64,000 nucleotides of DNA from Acinetobacter calcoaceticus ANC 3811 (GCF_000399665.1 NZ_KB976986.1:2501261-2565260); one strand, 5' to 3'; positions 36,808 through 45,837 are shown, counted from the stretch's first letter. Notes: generated from the sequence alone by a model not told the origin. A program made the numbers and translations.

Positions 36808-36836
36808 AGAATAAGGTTTTTATCCCCCCCTGCCTA
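36808..36836 (-). promoter_or_regulatory. Putative small-RNA promoter with G7 tract
   Basis: Minus-strand TAGGCA (36836-36831) and TATTCT (36813-36808), 17 bp apart, each a 4/6 match. The spacer begins with seven G (36830-36824). Promoters activated by GacA often have poor -35 boxes. Position relative to the upstream activating site supports it; the boxes alone are weak. Confidence 0.4.
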
Positions 36837-36857
36837 TTCGCCCTAGACTCAAATCTT

Positions 36858-36875
36858 TGTACGATATTGCTTACA
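36858..36875 (-). promoter_or_regulatory. GacA upstream activating sequence
   Basis: Minus strand reads TGTAAGCAATATCGTACA, matching the GacA consensus TGTAAG-N2-AT-N2-CTTACA at every defined position but one (G for T). It is centred near 36,866, about 66 bases before the inferred RNA start, the spacing seen for rsmY and rsmZ. It lies 18 bases after the stop of the EEP-family gene. Confidence 0.7.
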
Positions 36876-36893
36876 TCAATTTTTTCTTCTTTT

Positions 36894-38003
36894 TCATTTA
36901 TAAGGCTGCGCAATTTTATCGGTCACAATTTTTTCTTCCTTTTCAGCCTTGGCAATCCCTTCTTGTATGGCACTTTGGGCCTCTTCTTCATCGGTTTGAG
37001 TTTGCTCTAACTCTTCTTGAATATGTTCAAATATTCGCCCAGTCTGCAAAACAACATATACAGGAAAATGATCAGATCCAATATGCGGCAAACGCTGCAT
37101 TTTAACTAAACCAAAATCGGTACTATGAAAAATATGATCTAGAGACCAACGCAGCAATGGGTAATCTGCATGAAACGTATTAATAAAATGTCGCCCAACT
37201 CGCGGGTCAAGTAATCCACTAATCCGCTGGAATAAACGCGTAGTACGTGACCACGCTACATCATTCAAATCTCCCATCACAATACAGCTTTCATCTAAGT
37301 CTTTAATCTGGTCGCCAACAATTAAAAGCTCTGCATCACGTAAAGTCGAATCTTTCGCCTCGGTTGGACTCGGTGGTTTAGGATGCAAACAATAGAGTTG
37401 AACTGGCATACCAGATCGTAAAGTCACAGTGGTATGAATAGAAGGAATTTCATCACTTAAAATAAATTTAACTTCAGTATTAGATAAAGGTAACCGGCTA
37501 TATAAATGCATGCCATATAAATTATCTAAAGGCACGGGAACGCGATAAAGATAATCTTCTTCAATTTCTTTTAAAGCATTTTCCCACGTCTTATCACTTT
37601 CCAGTGTAAGCAGTAAATCTGGTTTTAATGTCCTGATCTGTTCAAGAAGTAAATGATATTTATCATTTGGGGTTAGAACATTCGATACGATTAATGATAT
37701 TTGTTTTTGCGAGTCTAACTGGGATGGTTTGACCTGTTTAACCTGTTTTTTCCAGAGCAAGGTATAAGGCAAAACCATTTTTAGTTGATAGGCGATGGCA
37801 GCGATAAGCACAGCAAGTAATATTTCACGCCCTAGATTCCATTCGGTCGGCCAAAATAGCATACCTATAAAGGCTAATAGACCAACAAATAGAATCTGCA
37901 AACGAGGAAAGTCGGCACCACGAAACCACCACTCATCACGAGGAATAAGTGCCCAGAAACTTAACCAAATCACCAGACCAGCTAGAACTTCGATATAAAT
38001 CAT
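36894..38003 (-). CDS. Membrane-anchored endonuclease/exonuclease/phosphatase (EEP) family protein
   Basis: A 369-residue protein with three N-terminal membrane helices (about residues 2-20, 30-50 and 60-80) and an EEP catalytic domain (about 100-340). Landmarks: SLIVSNVL, LLLTLESD, MGDLNDVAWS, RWSLDHIFHS and the terminal GSDHFPVYV, which carry the metal and catalytic residues. The family includes nucleases, sphingomyelinases and phosphatases; the substrate of this membrane form is unknown. The C-terminal tail is charged. The candidate small RNA begins downstream of its stop. Confidence 0.85.
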   Translation of the reverse strand: MIYIEVLAGLVIWLSFWALIPRDEWWFRGADFPRLQILFVGLLAFIGMLFWPTEWNLGREILLAVLIAAIAYQLKMVLPYTLLWKKQVKQVKPSQLDSQKQISLIVSNVLTPNDKYHLLLEQIRTLKPDLLLTLESDKTWENALKEIEEDYLYRVPVPLDNLYGMHLYSRLPLSNTEVKFILSDEIPSIHTTVTLRSGMPVQLYCLHPKPPSPTEAKDSTLRDAELLIVGDQIKDLDESCIVMGDLNDVAWSRTTRLFQRISGLLDPRVGRHFINTFHADYPLLRWSLDHIFHSTDFGLVKMQRLPHIGSDHFPVYVVLQTGRIFEHIQEELEQTQTDEEEAQSAIQEGIAKAEKEEKIVTDKIAQPYK

Positions 38004-38121
38004 TGAATTTTCTCTTTTAAGATGATTTGGTTTTTAAAGTTTTTGTCATCTTTATCAATTTTGTATGTAACATAAACAAGATATTCTACTCAATAAACAT
38101 GGTGTTTTGTTTCTGTAACGC

Positions 38122-38149
38122 TTGCAGTTGTGGACACTTTTGATACACT
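38122..38149 (+). promoter_or_regulatory. Probable asd promoter
   Basis: TTGCAG (38122-38127) and TACACT (38144-38149) with a 16-bp spacer, about 35 bases before the ribosome site of asd. Moderate match. Confidence 0.4.
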
Positions 38150-38190
38150 CAACTCCCCCTAATAATTTTAACGCACCGAGGCAAAATGAC

Positions 38191-39309
38191 ATGAAAGTAG
38201 GTCTGGTCGGTTGGCGCGGGATGGTCGGTTCCGTCCTTATGCAACGTATGGTTGAAGAGAATGATTTTGCTCATATTGAGCCATTTTATTTCTCTACCAG
38301 TAATGCAGGTGGTGAAGCTCCTTCATTTGGTGGTAAGACTGCCCCAGCACTTATGGAAGCTACAGACATTAATAGTCTGAAGCAAATGGATGTCATTATT
38401 ACCTGTCAAGGTGGTGACTATACGTCTGAAGTTTTCCCACAGTTAAAAGCGACTGGTTGGGATGGCTACTGGATTGATGCAGCCTCTACTTTACGTATGT
38501 CAGATGATGCGATCATCGTTCTTGACCCAGTAAACCTTAACGTTATTAAAGACGGCTTGGTTAACGGCACCAAAACTTTCGTAGGCGGTAACTGTACAGT
38601 ATCGCTTATGTTAATGGGTGTAGGTTCACTTTTCCAAAACAATTTGGTGGAGTGGATGACTGCTATGACTTATCAAGCAGCATCAGGCGCTGGCGCACAA
38701 AACATGCGTGAGCTAATTACTGGTATGGGCTACTTATATAACAATACTAAAACGTTGTTAGATGACCCTAAATCTGCAATTTTGGATATTGATCGTCAAG
38801 TTGCCGAGTTACAACGTGGCGAAGGTTTCCCATCTGCTAACTTTGGCGTGCCATTAGCTGGATCGTTGATTCCTTACATTGATAAACAGCTCGAAAGCGG
38901 TCAGTCAAAAGAAGAGTGGAAAGGTCAAGTTGAAACCAACAAGATCTTGGGTAATTCACAAATTGTTCCGATCGACGGCCACTGTATCCGTATTGGTGCG
39001 ATGCGTTGTCACTCTCAAGCACTGACAATCAAGTTGAAAAAAGATGTTCCGCTTGATGAAATCGAAGATATGATTCGTACTTCAAACCAATGGGCGAAAG
39101 TTGTACCAAACACTCGTGAAGCGTCTATGACTGACCTTACACCTGTGGCTGTAACTGGTACCTTAACTGTACCTGTTGGCCGTTTGCGCAAACTTAATAT
39201 GGGTAAAGAATATTTAGGCGCATTCACAGTAGGTGATCAGTTACTTTGGGGTGCTGCTGAACCTTTACGTCGCATGTTACGTATCTTAGTAGAATACAAG
39301 AGCTCATAA
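38191..39309 (+). CDS. asd: Aspartate-semialdehyde dehydrogenase
   Basis: A 372-residue enzyme from ATG 38191, starting [21 protein letters not shown] more upstream in-frame ATG-like start would lie in the promoter and is rejected. It reduces aspartyl phosphate to aspartate semialdehyde, the branch point to lysine/diaminopimelate, threonine and methionine. The catalytic cysteine is C135 in GGNCTVS; the NADP-binding GWRGMVG is at the N-terminus. As in pseudomonads, fimV and truA follow downstream. Confidence 0.97.
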   Translation: MKVGLVGWRGMVGSVLMQRMVEENDFAHIEPFYFSTSNAGGEAPSFGGKTAPALMEATDINSLKQMDVIITCQGGDYTSEVFPQLKATGWDGYWIDAASTLRMSDDAIIVLDPVNLNVIKDGLVNGTKTFVGGNCTVSLMLMGVGSLFQNNLVEWMTAMTYQAASGAGAQNMRELITGMGYLYNNTKTLLDDPKSAILDIDRQVAELQRGEGFPSANFGVPLAGSLIPYIDKQLESGQSKEEWKGQVETNKILGNSQIVPIDGHCIRIGAMRCHSQALTIKLKKDVPLDEIEDMIRTSNQWAKVVPNTREASMTDLTPVAVTGTLTVPVGRLRKLNMGKEYLGAFTVGDQLLWGAAEPLRRMLRILVEYKSS

Positions 39310-39333
39310 TTTGGTCTGAATTATTCAGTCAAA

Positions 39334-39368
39334 ACGAAAAGCCGATCACATTAGATCGGCTTTTTCGT
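39334..39368 (+). terminator. Terminator after asd
   Basis: Stem AAAAGCCGATC / GATCGGCTTTT with loop ACATTA, then further T; separates asd from fimV. Confidence 0.9.
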
Positions 39369-39457
39369 AACTGGTTTGTAAAAATTTTACAATTTATTTA
39401 CATTTCATTATTGTATAATTTTGAACGACTTTACGACTTATTAGGTCATGGATTGAG

Positions 39458-40807
39458 ATGACTGTTTATAACAAATTAAAAATTGCCATTTTCACCATTA
39501 TGTCTTCGCCTTCTATTTATGCGATTACATTAGACCCTATACAAATTCAGTCTGCGCCTGGGGATTTGTTATATGCAGAAATGAATTTCCAACAAGCTGA
39601 CCCCAACACTACCTTGCAAGTGAGTTTAGCGACTCCTGAAGATTTAAGTGCTTTGGGTGTAACTCATCAGCCTCCGGGAAATCTTAATTTTTATACACGC
39701 CAAAATGGTCAAGGTTCTGGGGTTATTGTGATTACCTCATCCCGACCTGTTAATGATCCTGAGCTCAATATTGTTGTAAAAATCAGTGAAGGCTCTGCAA
39801 CGCGTTTACAGCATATTAAAACTGTAATTAAGCCTTCTCCGATAAAAAAGACAGAAAATAACGAAAGTACTTTATCCCCTCAGCTTGTTGTGAATGAAAA
39901 GGATATTGCTCTAAATCTGCCAGAAAGTACGCACTATGCTTCATCAACTTCGGCCCCCACTACAACAAACTCGAATAGTGATCAAAACCTTAATATCAGC
40001 TCTGGAACTGTTCCTGCAATAAATACGAATTCAACGCCCTCACTTGGTGAAAACTCTTCGGCTCAGGTAACTCAACAAATTGCAACAAGCACTACGCTTG
40101 ATCAAACACAAATTAAACCTACTATCACTAAGTCAGATGCAAACAATTCACCAAAAACGACGGTTAAAAATTTAGCAGGACACAAGAAGCCTGTTCCACC
40201 CAAAAATATCAGTCAAAATACTGCAAAGAAACAAACCTTAAGTCCGTCTAGAGGACCAGTAACTTCAGGTAAATATGTAGTACAGCACAATGAGTCTTTA
40301 TGGAGCATTGCTAATCGTATTGCGGCGAAAACTAAACAGCCTGTTGCAAAAGTCATGCATGATATCCAACAACAAAACCAGCATGCTTTTATTCAAGGTG
40401 ATGTAAACCGTTTACGTCAGGGAATTTCTCTAAAACTTAGCCAGACTCCTGCCACTAAAAATCAGCAAAATAAATCCAAAACAGAAATAACGCATACTGC
40501 AAAATCGCCTTCTGGCCAAGCTAAATACCGCCTACAAAAAGCAGAAATGAGTATCGTGGCTGAAAACAGCCAAAATTCTACACATGGAAGTGCTAAAAAG
40601 AGCACACAACAAAGTCAAAACAATACTGAGTTAGCAGTAAAAGTTATGACAAAAAGAGAAAAAACCGTTACATTACAAAGGAATGTAACCAAATTAAATC
40701 AAACTTTACGTTTAAAAAACCAACGTATTCAACTTTTGAATGCACGTTTGGCAGAGTTACAACAGCAGTTAAAAGCACAGCAACAAACTCACAAGCAAAA
40801 ACATTAA
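39458..40807 (+). CDS. fimV: FimV-like protein, N-terminal (periplasmic, LysM) part
   Basis: A 449-residue exported protein: signal peptide (about 1-22), the FimV N-terminal domain (LDPIQIQSAPGDLLYAEMNF to about residue 120), a long Ser/Thr/Gln/Asn-rich linker, a LysM peptidoglycan-binding domain (KYVVQHNESLWSIANR, about 271-325), and a C-terminal coiled coil rich in Gln and Leu (about 400-445). It stops just where FimV of Pseudomonas would enter the membrane. The rest appears to be encoded by the next gene. FimV organises polar type IV pilus and cAMP signalling. Confidence 0.82.
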   Translation: MTVYNKLKIAIFTIMSSPSIYAITLDPIQIQSAPGDLLYAEMNFQQADPNTTLQVSLATPEDLSALGVTHQPPGNLNFYTRQNGQGSGVIVITSSRPVNDPELNIVVKISEGSATRLQHIKTVIKPSPIKKTENNESTLSPQLVVNEKDIALNLPESTHYASSTSAPTTTNSNSDQNLNISSGTVPAINTNSTPSLGENSSAQVTQQIATSTTLDQTQIKPTITKSDANNSPKTTVKNLAGHKKPVPPKNISQNTAKKQTLSPSRGPVTSGKYVVQHNESLWSIANRIAAKTKQPVAKVMHDIQQQNQHAFIQGDVNRLRQGISLKLSQTPATKNQQNKSKTEITHTAKSPSGQAKYRLQKAEMSIVAENSQNSTHGSAKKSTQQSQNNTELAVKVMTKREKTVTLQRNVTKLNQTLRLKNQRIQLLNARLAELQQQLKAQQQTHKQKH

Positions 40808-40865
40808 GTTAAAACCAGAGTTAGCTCACTTTATATTGCAAATATTTATTTTTAAGGGGAAAGTA

Positions 40866-42158
40866 ATGTTATATGTGATTCCGTTCATCATATTACTCGT
40901 GGTCGCTGTTATTTTTAAAAAACGCGAGAATAGCCAGAAACAAGAGGCCACCTCTCCTAAAACGGTAAATAAAAAAACCAATAAAAAAGCAAACTCTAAA
41001 TCGAGTAAAAACTCGCGTGAAAAAAGCAAAGTAAATGTAGTGGAAGACACGCTTCCACTTATTCCACAAAGCACCCCTGTTCCAGAAGCTGTACGTCAAA
41101 AAATCAAACAGCTCATTCAAGAAAAACAATATTCAGCCGCTGAAGCTCAAGTAAATCAGGCGTTAAAAAAAGACAATACTCAGCATGAGCTTTATTTATT
41201 ATTGCTTGAAGTTCATATTGCACAAAAAGATGAATTTGCCATAACGCAACTGATTAGCCATATTCGTAGCTTGGCACTGAATGAAATAGCGACTCAAGCA
41301 GAAACTAGACAAAAAGAATATGAGTCATCAAGACAACCTGATGCCATCGATTTTCCTCAAGCTCAAACATACGAAGAGCCAGAAAATACACCGGACACTA
41401 CAGCTCAGTTTGACCAGTTAACAACAAGTTCTTCTGAAGCTTCTTTTGATGACTTGCAGAAAGACTATACACCGGTAAAACAAGAACCTGCTGTTGAAGT
41501 TAAACCTTTAGAATTTAACTTTTCATTCGAAAAAACTGCGACTATAGAAAATACCAGCCAACCTGTACATGAACCTGAGGTATCAACATCTCAGCAAGTA
41601 CCAGAAGTATCGTCATCTCAAGAAACAAATGAGCTAGCTGATTTAGAGTTTTCTTTTGACTTGGCCCCTCTGCATGAAACTGAGGAAAAAACTCAAGCAG
41701 TAGAGGTAAAAGCAGATCAAGAGAATAGCGTCAATGCTTTAGATTTTAACTTTGACTTAAATCCTTCAAGTTCAGAGACGAAATCTGTTGAACAAGTTCC
41801 ATCATTAGATGAGCTTAAAGTAGCAGAACAAACTCCATTAGAAGCAACTTCAATCGCCCCTCTTGAGTTTTCGTTAGATGAGCCTGCGTTAGTTACAGCA
41901 CCAGAGATTGAAACTCAAAACCATATAGAGGTAGTAAATCAAGAGCCGACTCAAACTCAAATCGAGGATCCACTTCTAGACGCCTTTCCAGAATTAAAAC
42001 AGTTAGATGAAAATGAACTCGACTTACAACTTGCAGAGCAATACATTAAATTAGGTGCTTATCCAGCAGCACACGCTTTGTTGGCAAGTAATGAGCAAAA
42101 ATTCAACACAGAGCAACAACAACGCGCGAAAAATCTACTAAATCGCATAGCTTCTTAA
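40866..42158 (+). CDS. FimV-like protein, membrane and C-terminal TPR part
   Basis: A 430-residue protein from ATG 40866, which has a strong AAGGGGAAA site; an upstream in-frame TTG is disfavoured. One membrane helix at residues 1-16, a lysine-rich stretch, a TPR-like unit (about 75-135), then an acidic disordered region with four repeats of the form (P/D/A)L-E/D-F-x-F/L (near residues 214, 259, 291 and 332), and the FimV C-terminal domain LDLQLAEQYIKLGAYPAAHALL. It supplies the cytoplasmic half missing from the preceding gene. Confidence 0.8.
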   Translation: MLYVIPFIILLVVAVIFKKRENSQKQEATSPKTVNKKTNKKANSKSSKNSREKSKVNVVEDTLPLIPQSTPVPEAVRQKIKQLIQEKQYSAAEAQVNQALKKDNTQHELYLLLLEVHIAQKDEFAITQLISHIRSLALNEIATQAETRQKEYESSRQPDAIDFPQAQTYEEPENTPDTTAQFDQLTTSSSEASFDDLQKDYTPVKQEPAVEVKPLEFNFSFEKTATIENTSQPVHEPEVSTSQQVPEVSSSQETNELADLEFSFDLAPLHETEEKTQAVEVKADQENSVNALDFNFDLNPSSSETKSVEQVPSLDELKVAEQTPLEATSIAPLEFSLDEPALVTAPEIETQNHIEVVNQEPTQTQIEDPLLDAFPELKQLDENELDLQLAEQYIKLGAYPAAHALLASNEQKFNTEQQQRAKNLLNRIAS

Positions 42159-42213
42159 GGCCGATCGTTTTACCATAAGCAGTCAAAGATGACTGCTTTT
42201 GTGCCTGAAAAAG

Positions 42214-43185
42214 ATGAAAAAAATAGCCTTATTTTATATGGGTGGTACTTTTGGCTGTGTAGGTGAACCTTTAGCGCCTATGCCATATGACCAATTCTTG
42301 CCTCAACTTGAAAAAGTTATACCACCCCACTTAACGGTTGACTGTTTTGCTGCCCCCAATATTGTAGATAGCAGCGCTTGTACAGCGCCCGATTGGCTAC
42401 GTCTTATTCAACGCATACAACAGCTCCAGCTCGAAGGTTATCAACACTTCGTCGTTATTCATGGTACAGATACTCTTAGTTATGCTTCTGCGACTCTAGC
42501 TCGTTTTCTAGGACAGAGTTGTCATGTCGTTATTACTGGCAGCCAATATCCTCTTCTTAATATTCAAGGGGATAACACTCGTGAGTTTACTGATGCAATT
42601 GATAATTTATATCTTGCATTAGAGCAAGCAATTAGCTTGCCAGTGGGTACTTACCTTGCTTTTCATCATCAAGTATTTCATGCTCAAACTGTGTTAAAGA
42701 CACATACGACTGAGCTTGACGCTTTTTCTGGCCTTAAAGCTGAATCTGAATTTACACCTCAGCAAAATGGGCTGATTGTGCAAGATGCGCAAATCGAGCG
42801 TGCAGCATCTTTTCAAATTTTGAATTGGATGATGCAACCTATCGCGACCACTCAACTCGTTCAACAATTACGAAACTTACTACCAGCCCCACCTCAATTT
42901 TTAGTATTGCAAGGTTTTGGTACTGGAAACATAGCTGTTAATCAAGAATTGCTAGCAACATTAGATGAGCTCTATACACATGGCTGTGTTCCGATTCTTA
43001 CGACTCAGGTGACATTTGGCGGTATTGATCAGCGCTATGCGATTAGTGAGTGGTCAAAAACTGCAAAAATTGTCATTAGTGATGCACATAGTCATGCAGA
43101 TCTCTATGCAAAAGCACTTCAAATCTATTTAAAATACTCCACCCCAGAACAATGGCTCAGCCATTGGAACGAAAATTTGCATTAA
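42214..43185 (+). CDS. ansA: Type I asparaginase
   Basis: A 323-residue enzyme that hydrolyses asparagine to aspartate and ammonia. The first catalytic threonine is T12 in FYMGGTFG and the second site is HGTDTLSYASATLARF (about 87-102). No signal peptide, so it is the cytoplasmic low-affinity type. I chose ATG 42214 over an in-frame TTG five codons upstream. It sits between the fimV pair and truA, 14 bases before truA, so the two are probably co-transcribed. Confidence 0.88.
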   Translation: MKKIALFYMGGTFGCVGEPLAPMPYDQFLPQLEKVIPPHLTVDCFAAPNIVDSSACTAPDWLRLIQRIQQLQLEGYQHFVVIHGTDTLSYASATLARFLGQSCHVVITGSQYPLLNIQGDNTREFTDAIDNLYLALEQAISLPVGTYLAFHHQVFHAQTVLKTHTTELDAFSGLKAESEFTPQQNGLIVQDAQIERAASFQILNWMMQPIATTQLVQQLRNLLPAPPQFLVLQGFGTGNIAVNQELLATLDELYTHGCVPILTTQVTFGGIDQRYAISEWSKTAKIVISDAHSHADLYAKALQIYLKYSTPEQWLSHWNENLH

Positions 43186-43199
43186 ATAGAGGTAAAGCC

Positions 43200-43997
43200 A
43201 TGCAACGTTATGCAGTCGGTATTGAATTTAGCGGAGTTCAATACCGAGGTTGGCAAACACAACAGCCAGGCGTTGCCAGCGTACAAGAAACTATTGAACG
43301 TGTGCTTAGCAAAGTCGCAAATGAGACTATAGCACTCCATGGTGCTGGTCGTACTGATGCAGGAGTACATGCGACAAATATGGTGGCGCACTTCGACACA
43401 AATGCCATTCGTCCAGAAACGGGGTGGTTAAGAGGGGCAAACAGCCAGCTGCCTAAAGATATTTCCATTCAGTGGATTAAGCTGATGGATGAAAGTTTTC
43501 ATGCCCGTTTTAAAGCGACTGCTCGACGTTACCGCTATATTATATATAACACGCCTCATCGCCCTGCTCTCTTACATAAACAGGTTACTCACATTTACCA
43601 ACAGTTAGATGTGAAAAAGATGATTGAAGCAGCAAGTAAATTTGAAGGCACCCATAACTTTGAAAGCTTCCGCGCAGCAGCTTGCCAATCAAATCAGCCT
43701 GTTCGACATGTAAAACATTGCCGTTTATTTGAACATGGACGCTATTTGGTTTTAGATATAGAAGCAGATGGTTTCTTACACCATATGGTTCGCAACATTG
43801 TGGGATGTTTACTCGAAATTGGTCAAGGGATGTATGAGATTGATCATATCGATACAATGTTTGCTGCACATGATCGTAAGGCGGCAGGAGTAACAGCCCC
43901 ACCAGACGGTCTTTATTTTATTCAGTGTAATTATCCTGAGCAGTTTGATTTGCCACAGCCACCGCTTGGGCCACATTGGCTTAATTTACCAGATTAA
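43200..43997 (+). CDS. truA: tRNA pseudouridine(38-40) synthase
   Basis: A 265-residue enzyme that converts uridines 38, 39 and 40 of the anticodon arm to pseudouridine. The catalytic aspartate is D53 in GAGRTDAGVHATNMV; FKATARRYRYIIYN and HHMVRNIVGCLLEIG follow. Start ATG 43200 has AGAGGT upstream; an in-frame ATG 16 codons earlier lies inside ansA and is rejected. Gene order asd, fimV, truA is as in pseudomonads, with ansA inserted. Confidence 0.96.
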   Translation: MQRYAVGIEFSGVQYRGWQTQQPGVASVQETIERVLSKVANETIALHGAGRTDAGVHATNMVAHFDTNAIRPETGWLRGANSQLPKDISIQWIKLMDESFHARFKATARRYRYIIYNTPHRPALLHKQVTHIYQQLDVKKMIEAASKFEGTHNFESFRAAACQSNQPVRHVKHCRLFEHGRYLVLDIEADGFLHHMVRNIVGCLLEIGQGMYEIDHIDTMFAAHDRKAAGVTAPPDGLYFIQCNYPEQFDLPQPPLGPHWLNLPD

Positions 43998-44039
43998 AAC
44001 ATTTAAAACTCAGTATCCAAATTAAGTATTAAATAGGAT

Positions 44040-44225
44040 ACGCGACAAAGTCATACGCAACCTGAACAAGGTTAAAGTATACTTTAACCGCAGTGCAAGA
44101 CAAGCGAAGTGCGTAGTTCGAGAAATTTTCCACCTTATGACACGGTAAGAATTATTACTCTTTACCGTATCATAAGCTTTTGTTCTTGCAGAGCTTACGC
44201 TCTTCATTTCGAAAGAAAAGTAACT
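44040..44225 (+). repeat. Dispersed structured element, copy B
   Basis: Non-coding element filling the truA to AraC-gene gap. Left flank 44051-44069 matches copy A at 16 of 19 positions and right flank 44093-44117 at 23 of 25. Between them hairpin 1 is GGTTAAAG-TATA-CTTTAACC (44070-44089), unlike copy A in sequence but equal in place. Hairpin 2 is CTTATGA / TCATAAG with ACGGTAA / TTACCGT (44134-44176). A third region near 44,205-44,222 keeps only the GAAAAGTA arm. Same orientation as copy A. Confidence 0.75.
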
Positions 44226-44290
44226 CTAGCTGAAGGCCAATCCAAATATTAAAGCCTCAATGACACGACTCCGTCATGACATAGAATAAA

Positions 44291-45316
44291 TTAGCGATGC
44301 TGTTTACGTTTACGGTATTCAACTGGTGTCTCATTTGTCCAACGCTTAAATGCGCGGTAGAAAGTACTCGGTTCAGAGAAGCCAGTTAAATACACAATAC
44401 GCTCAACACTCTCGTTGGTATTGGCCAAAAGTTTTTTAGCTAATCGACAGCGATAATCTGACAAGATTTGCTGAAAACTAGTATTGGCTTCGCTTAGCTG
44501 AGTACGTAAGCGACGTGGAGTAATATTCAACTGAGCAGCAACCGTTTCTAAGGTTGTTTCTCCGCTTTCTAGCGTTGAACCAATTGCGCGACGAACTTCA
44601 CCCACTAAATCATAACGAGCCAATTCCTGTAATTTTTCAATTGCGAGCTGCTCATGCAACTGCAATAACTCAGGCTCTGCTTGCCAAAGCTGAAAATCTA
44701 GAATAGCTGGATCAAAATATAAACGTGTCTCTTTCTGACCTAAACTGACCGGACAGCCATATACTCGGAAATATTCATCCTCAGAAGCACCTTCACTAAA
44801 ATTAAAATCGATGAAGATGGGATGAAATTGCCCTTCGGTAATAAATTTAAAAAATCTAAGGATGCCCGAAATTGCACATTCGGAGAAGTGACGATTAACA
44901 AGATTATCAGCACCGATCTGTTGGCCATTGGTTAAATAACAACGCCCTTCTTCAATGACTAGTTTTGCATCAAAAGCATCACTAATGAGTCGCTGATAAG
45001 CCAAAGCCCGTTTTAGCCCTTCACCAAAAGTTTCACTACTAATAAATAGATGTTCAATGACCTGACCACGGTACAAAGGCAAATGCTCGCCTAAATGCAA
45101 ACCGATATCTGGATCTTTACTGACTTCCTGAGCGGCAGTCCAAAAGGCGTACTGTGCACTTAACGGTGTACGTGCATTTGTATCAACCTGATTTAAAGCA
45201 ACTCCCGCTTTGGTTAATATTTCTTCTGTTGGCAAACCCGCACGACGAATCGCTTGATAGCCAAAGCGTAATACAACTGATGCATCTGTTAGCTGACCCA
45301 CGCAGTGCCCTTCCAT
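44291..45316 (-). CDS. AraC-family transcriptional regulator with Arabinose_bd-type sensor domain
   Basis: A 341-residue protein: an N-terminal helical ligand-binding domain of the PF12625 kind (LRFGYQAIRRAGLPTEEILTKAG to about residue 200), and a C-terminal double helix-turn-helix (about 240-338) with LETVAAQLNITPRRLRTQL and IVYLTGFSEPSTFYRAFKRW. Relatives such as OruR and ArgR-type regulators sense amines or fatty acids. No target gene is evident nearby. Ends 10 residues after the second helix-turn-helix, as usual. Confidence 0.88.
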   Translation of the reverse strand: MEGHCVGQLTDASVVLRFGYQAIRRAGLPTEEILTKAGVALNQVDTNARTPLSAQYAFWTAAQEVSKDPDIGLHLGEHLPLYRGQVIEHLFISSETFGEGLKRALAYQRLISDAFDAKLVIEEGRCYLTNGQQIGADNLVNRHFSECAISGILRFFKFITEGQFHPIFIDFNFSEGASEDEYFRVYGCPVSLGQKETRLYFDPAILDFQLWQAEPELLQLHEQLAIEKLQELARYDLVGEVRRAIGSTLESGETTLETVAAQLNITPRRLRTQLSEANTSFQQILSDYRCRLAKKLLANTNESVERIVYLTGFSEPSTFYRAFKRWTNETPVEYRKRKQHR

Positions 45317-45502
45317 GTAGATACTTCATTGATATTTAGGGCTGTTGACCTTTACGCAATTAACAGTCCCTAATAACTATGATTTTAGATTAGCGTTGAT
45401 TGACCAAACTGACAACAGAATTACACTTCTTTTGTGAAAAAAATTACATCTTTTTTTATTAGTCATACTTTAACCAGATGCTTGAGTAGAAGTATGTGTA
45501 TC

Positions 45503-45531
45503 TTGTTTTTTTTAAATAAATTGACTATAAT
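45503..45531 (+). promoter_or_regulatory. infA promoter
   Basis: TTGTTT (45503-45508) and consensus TATAAT (45526-45531) with 17-bp spacing, about 34 bases before infA. Confidence 0.75.
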
Positions 45532-45564
45532 TTGCGCCTTCCCAATTTGATCATCAGGTAGGCT

Positions 45565-45786
45565 ATGGCCAATAAAGAGGAACTCATTGAGTTCGAAGGC
45601 GTTGTCACCGAAACGCTTCCTAATACGATGTTCCGTGTACGTCTTGAAAACGGTCACGAAGTTATTGCACACATTTCTGGTAAAATGCGTAAACACTATA
45701 TTCGCATCCTTACTGGCGACAGTGTAAAAGTCGAAATGACTCCATATGACCTCACTAAAGGTCGTATTACGTACCGTGCTCGCTAA
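45565..45786 (+). CDS. infA: Translation initiation factor IF-1
   Basis: A 73-residue S1/OB-fold protein, opening [20 protein letters not shown] and continuing [21 protein letters not shown], the near-invariant IF-1 sequence. It binds the ribosomal A site during initiation and assists IF-2 and IF-3. It has its own strong promoter and terminator, so it is monocistronic. Confidence 0.98.
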   Translation: MANKEELIEFEGVVTETLPNTMFRVRLENGHEVIAHISGKMRKHYIRILTGDSVKVEMTPYDLTKGRITYRAR

Positions 45787-45796
45787 TTAGTGAATG

Positions 45797-45828
45797 CAAA
45801 AAAGCCACTTTATGATGTGGCTTTTTTA
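45797..45828. terminator. Bidirectional terminator after infA
   Basis: Stem AAAAAAGCCAC / GTGGCTTTTTT around an 8-base loop, between converging genes, T runs on both strands. Confidence 0.9.
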
Positions 45829-45837
45829 TTGCGTTGT

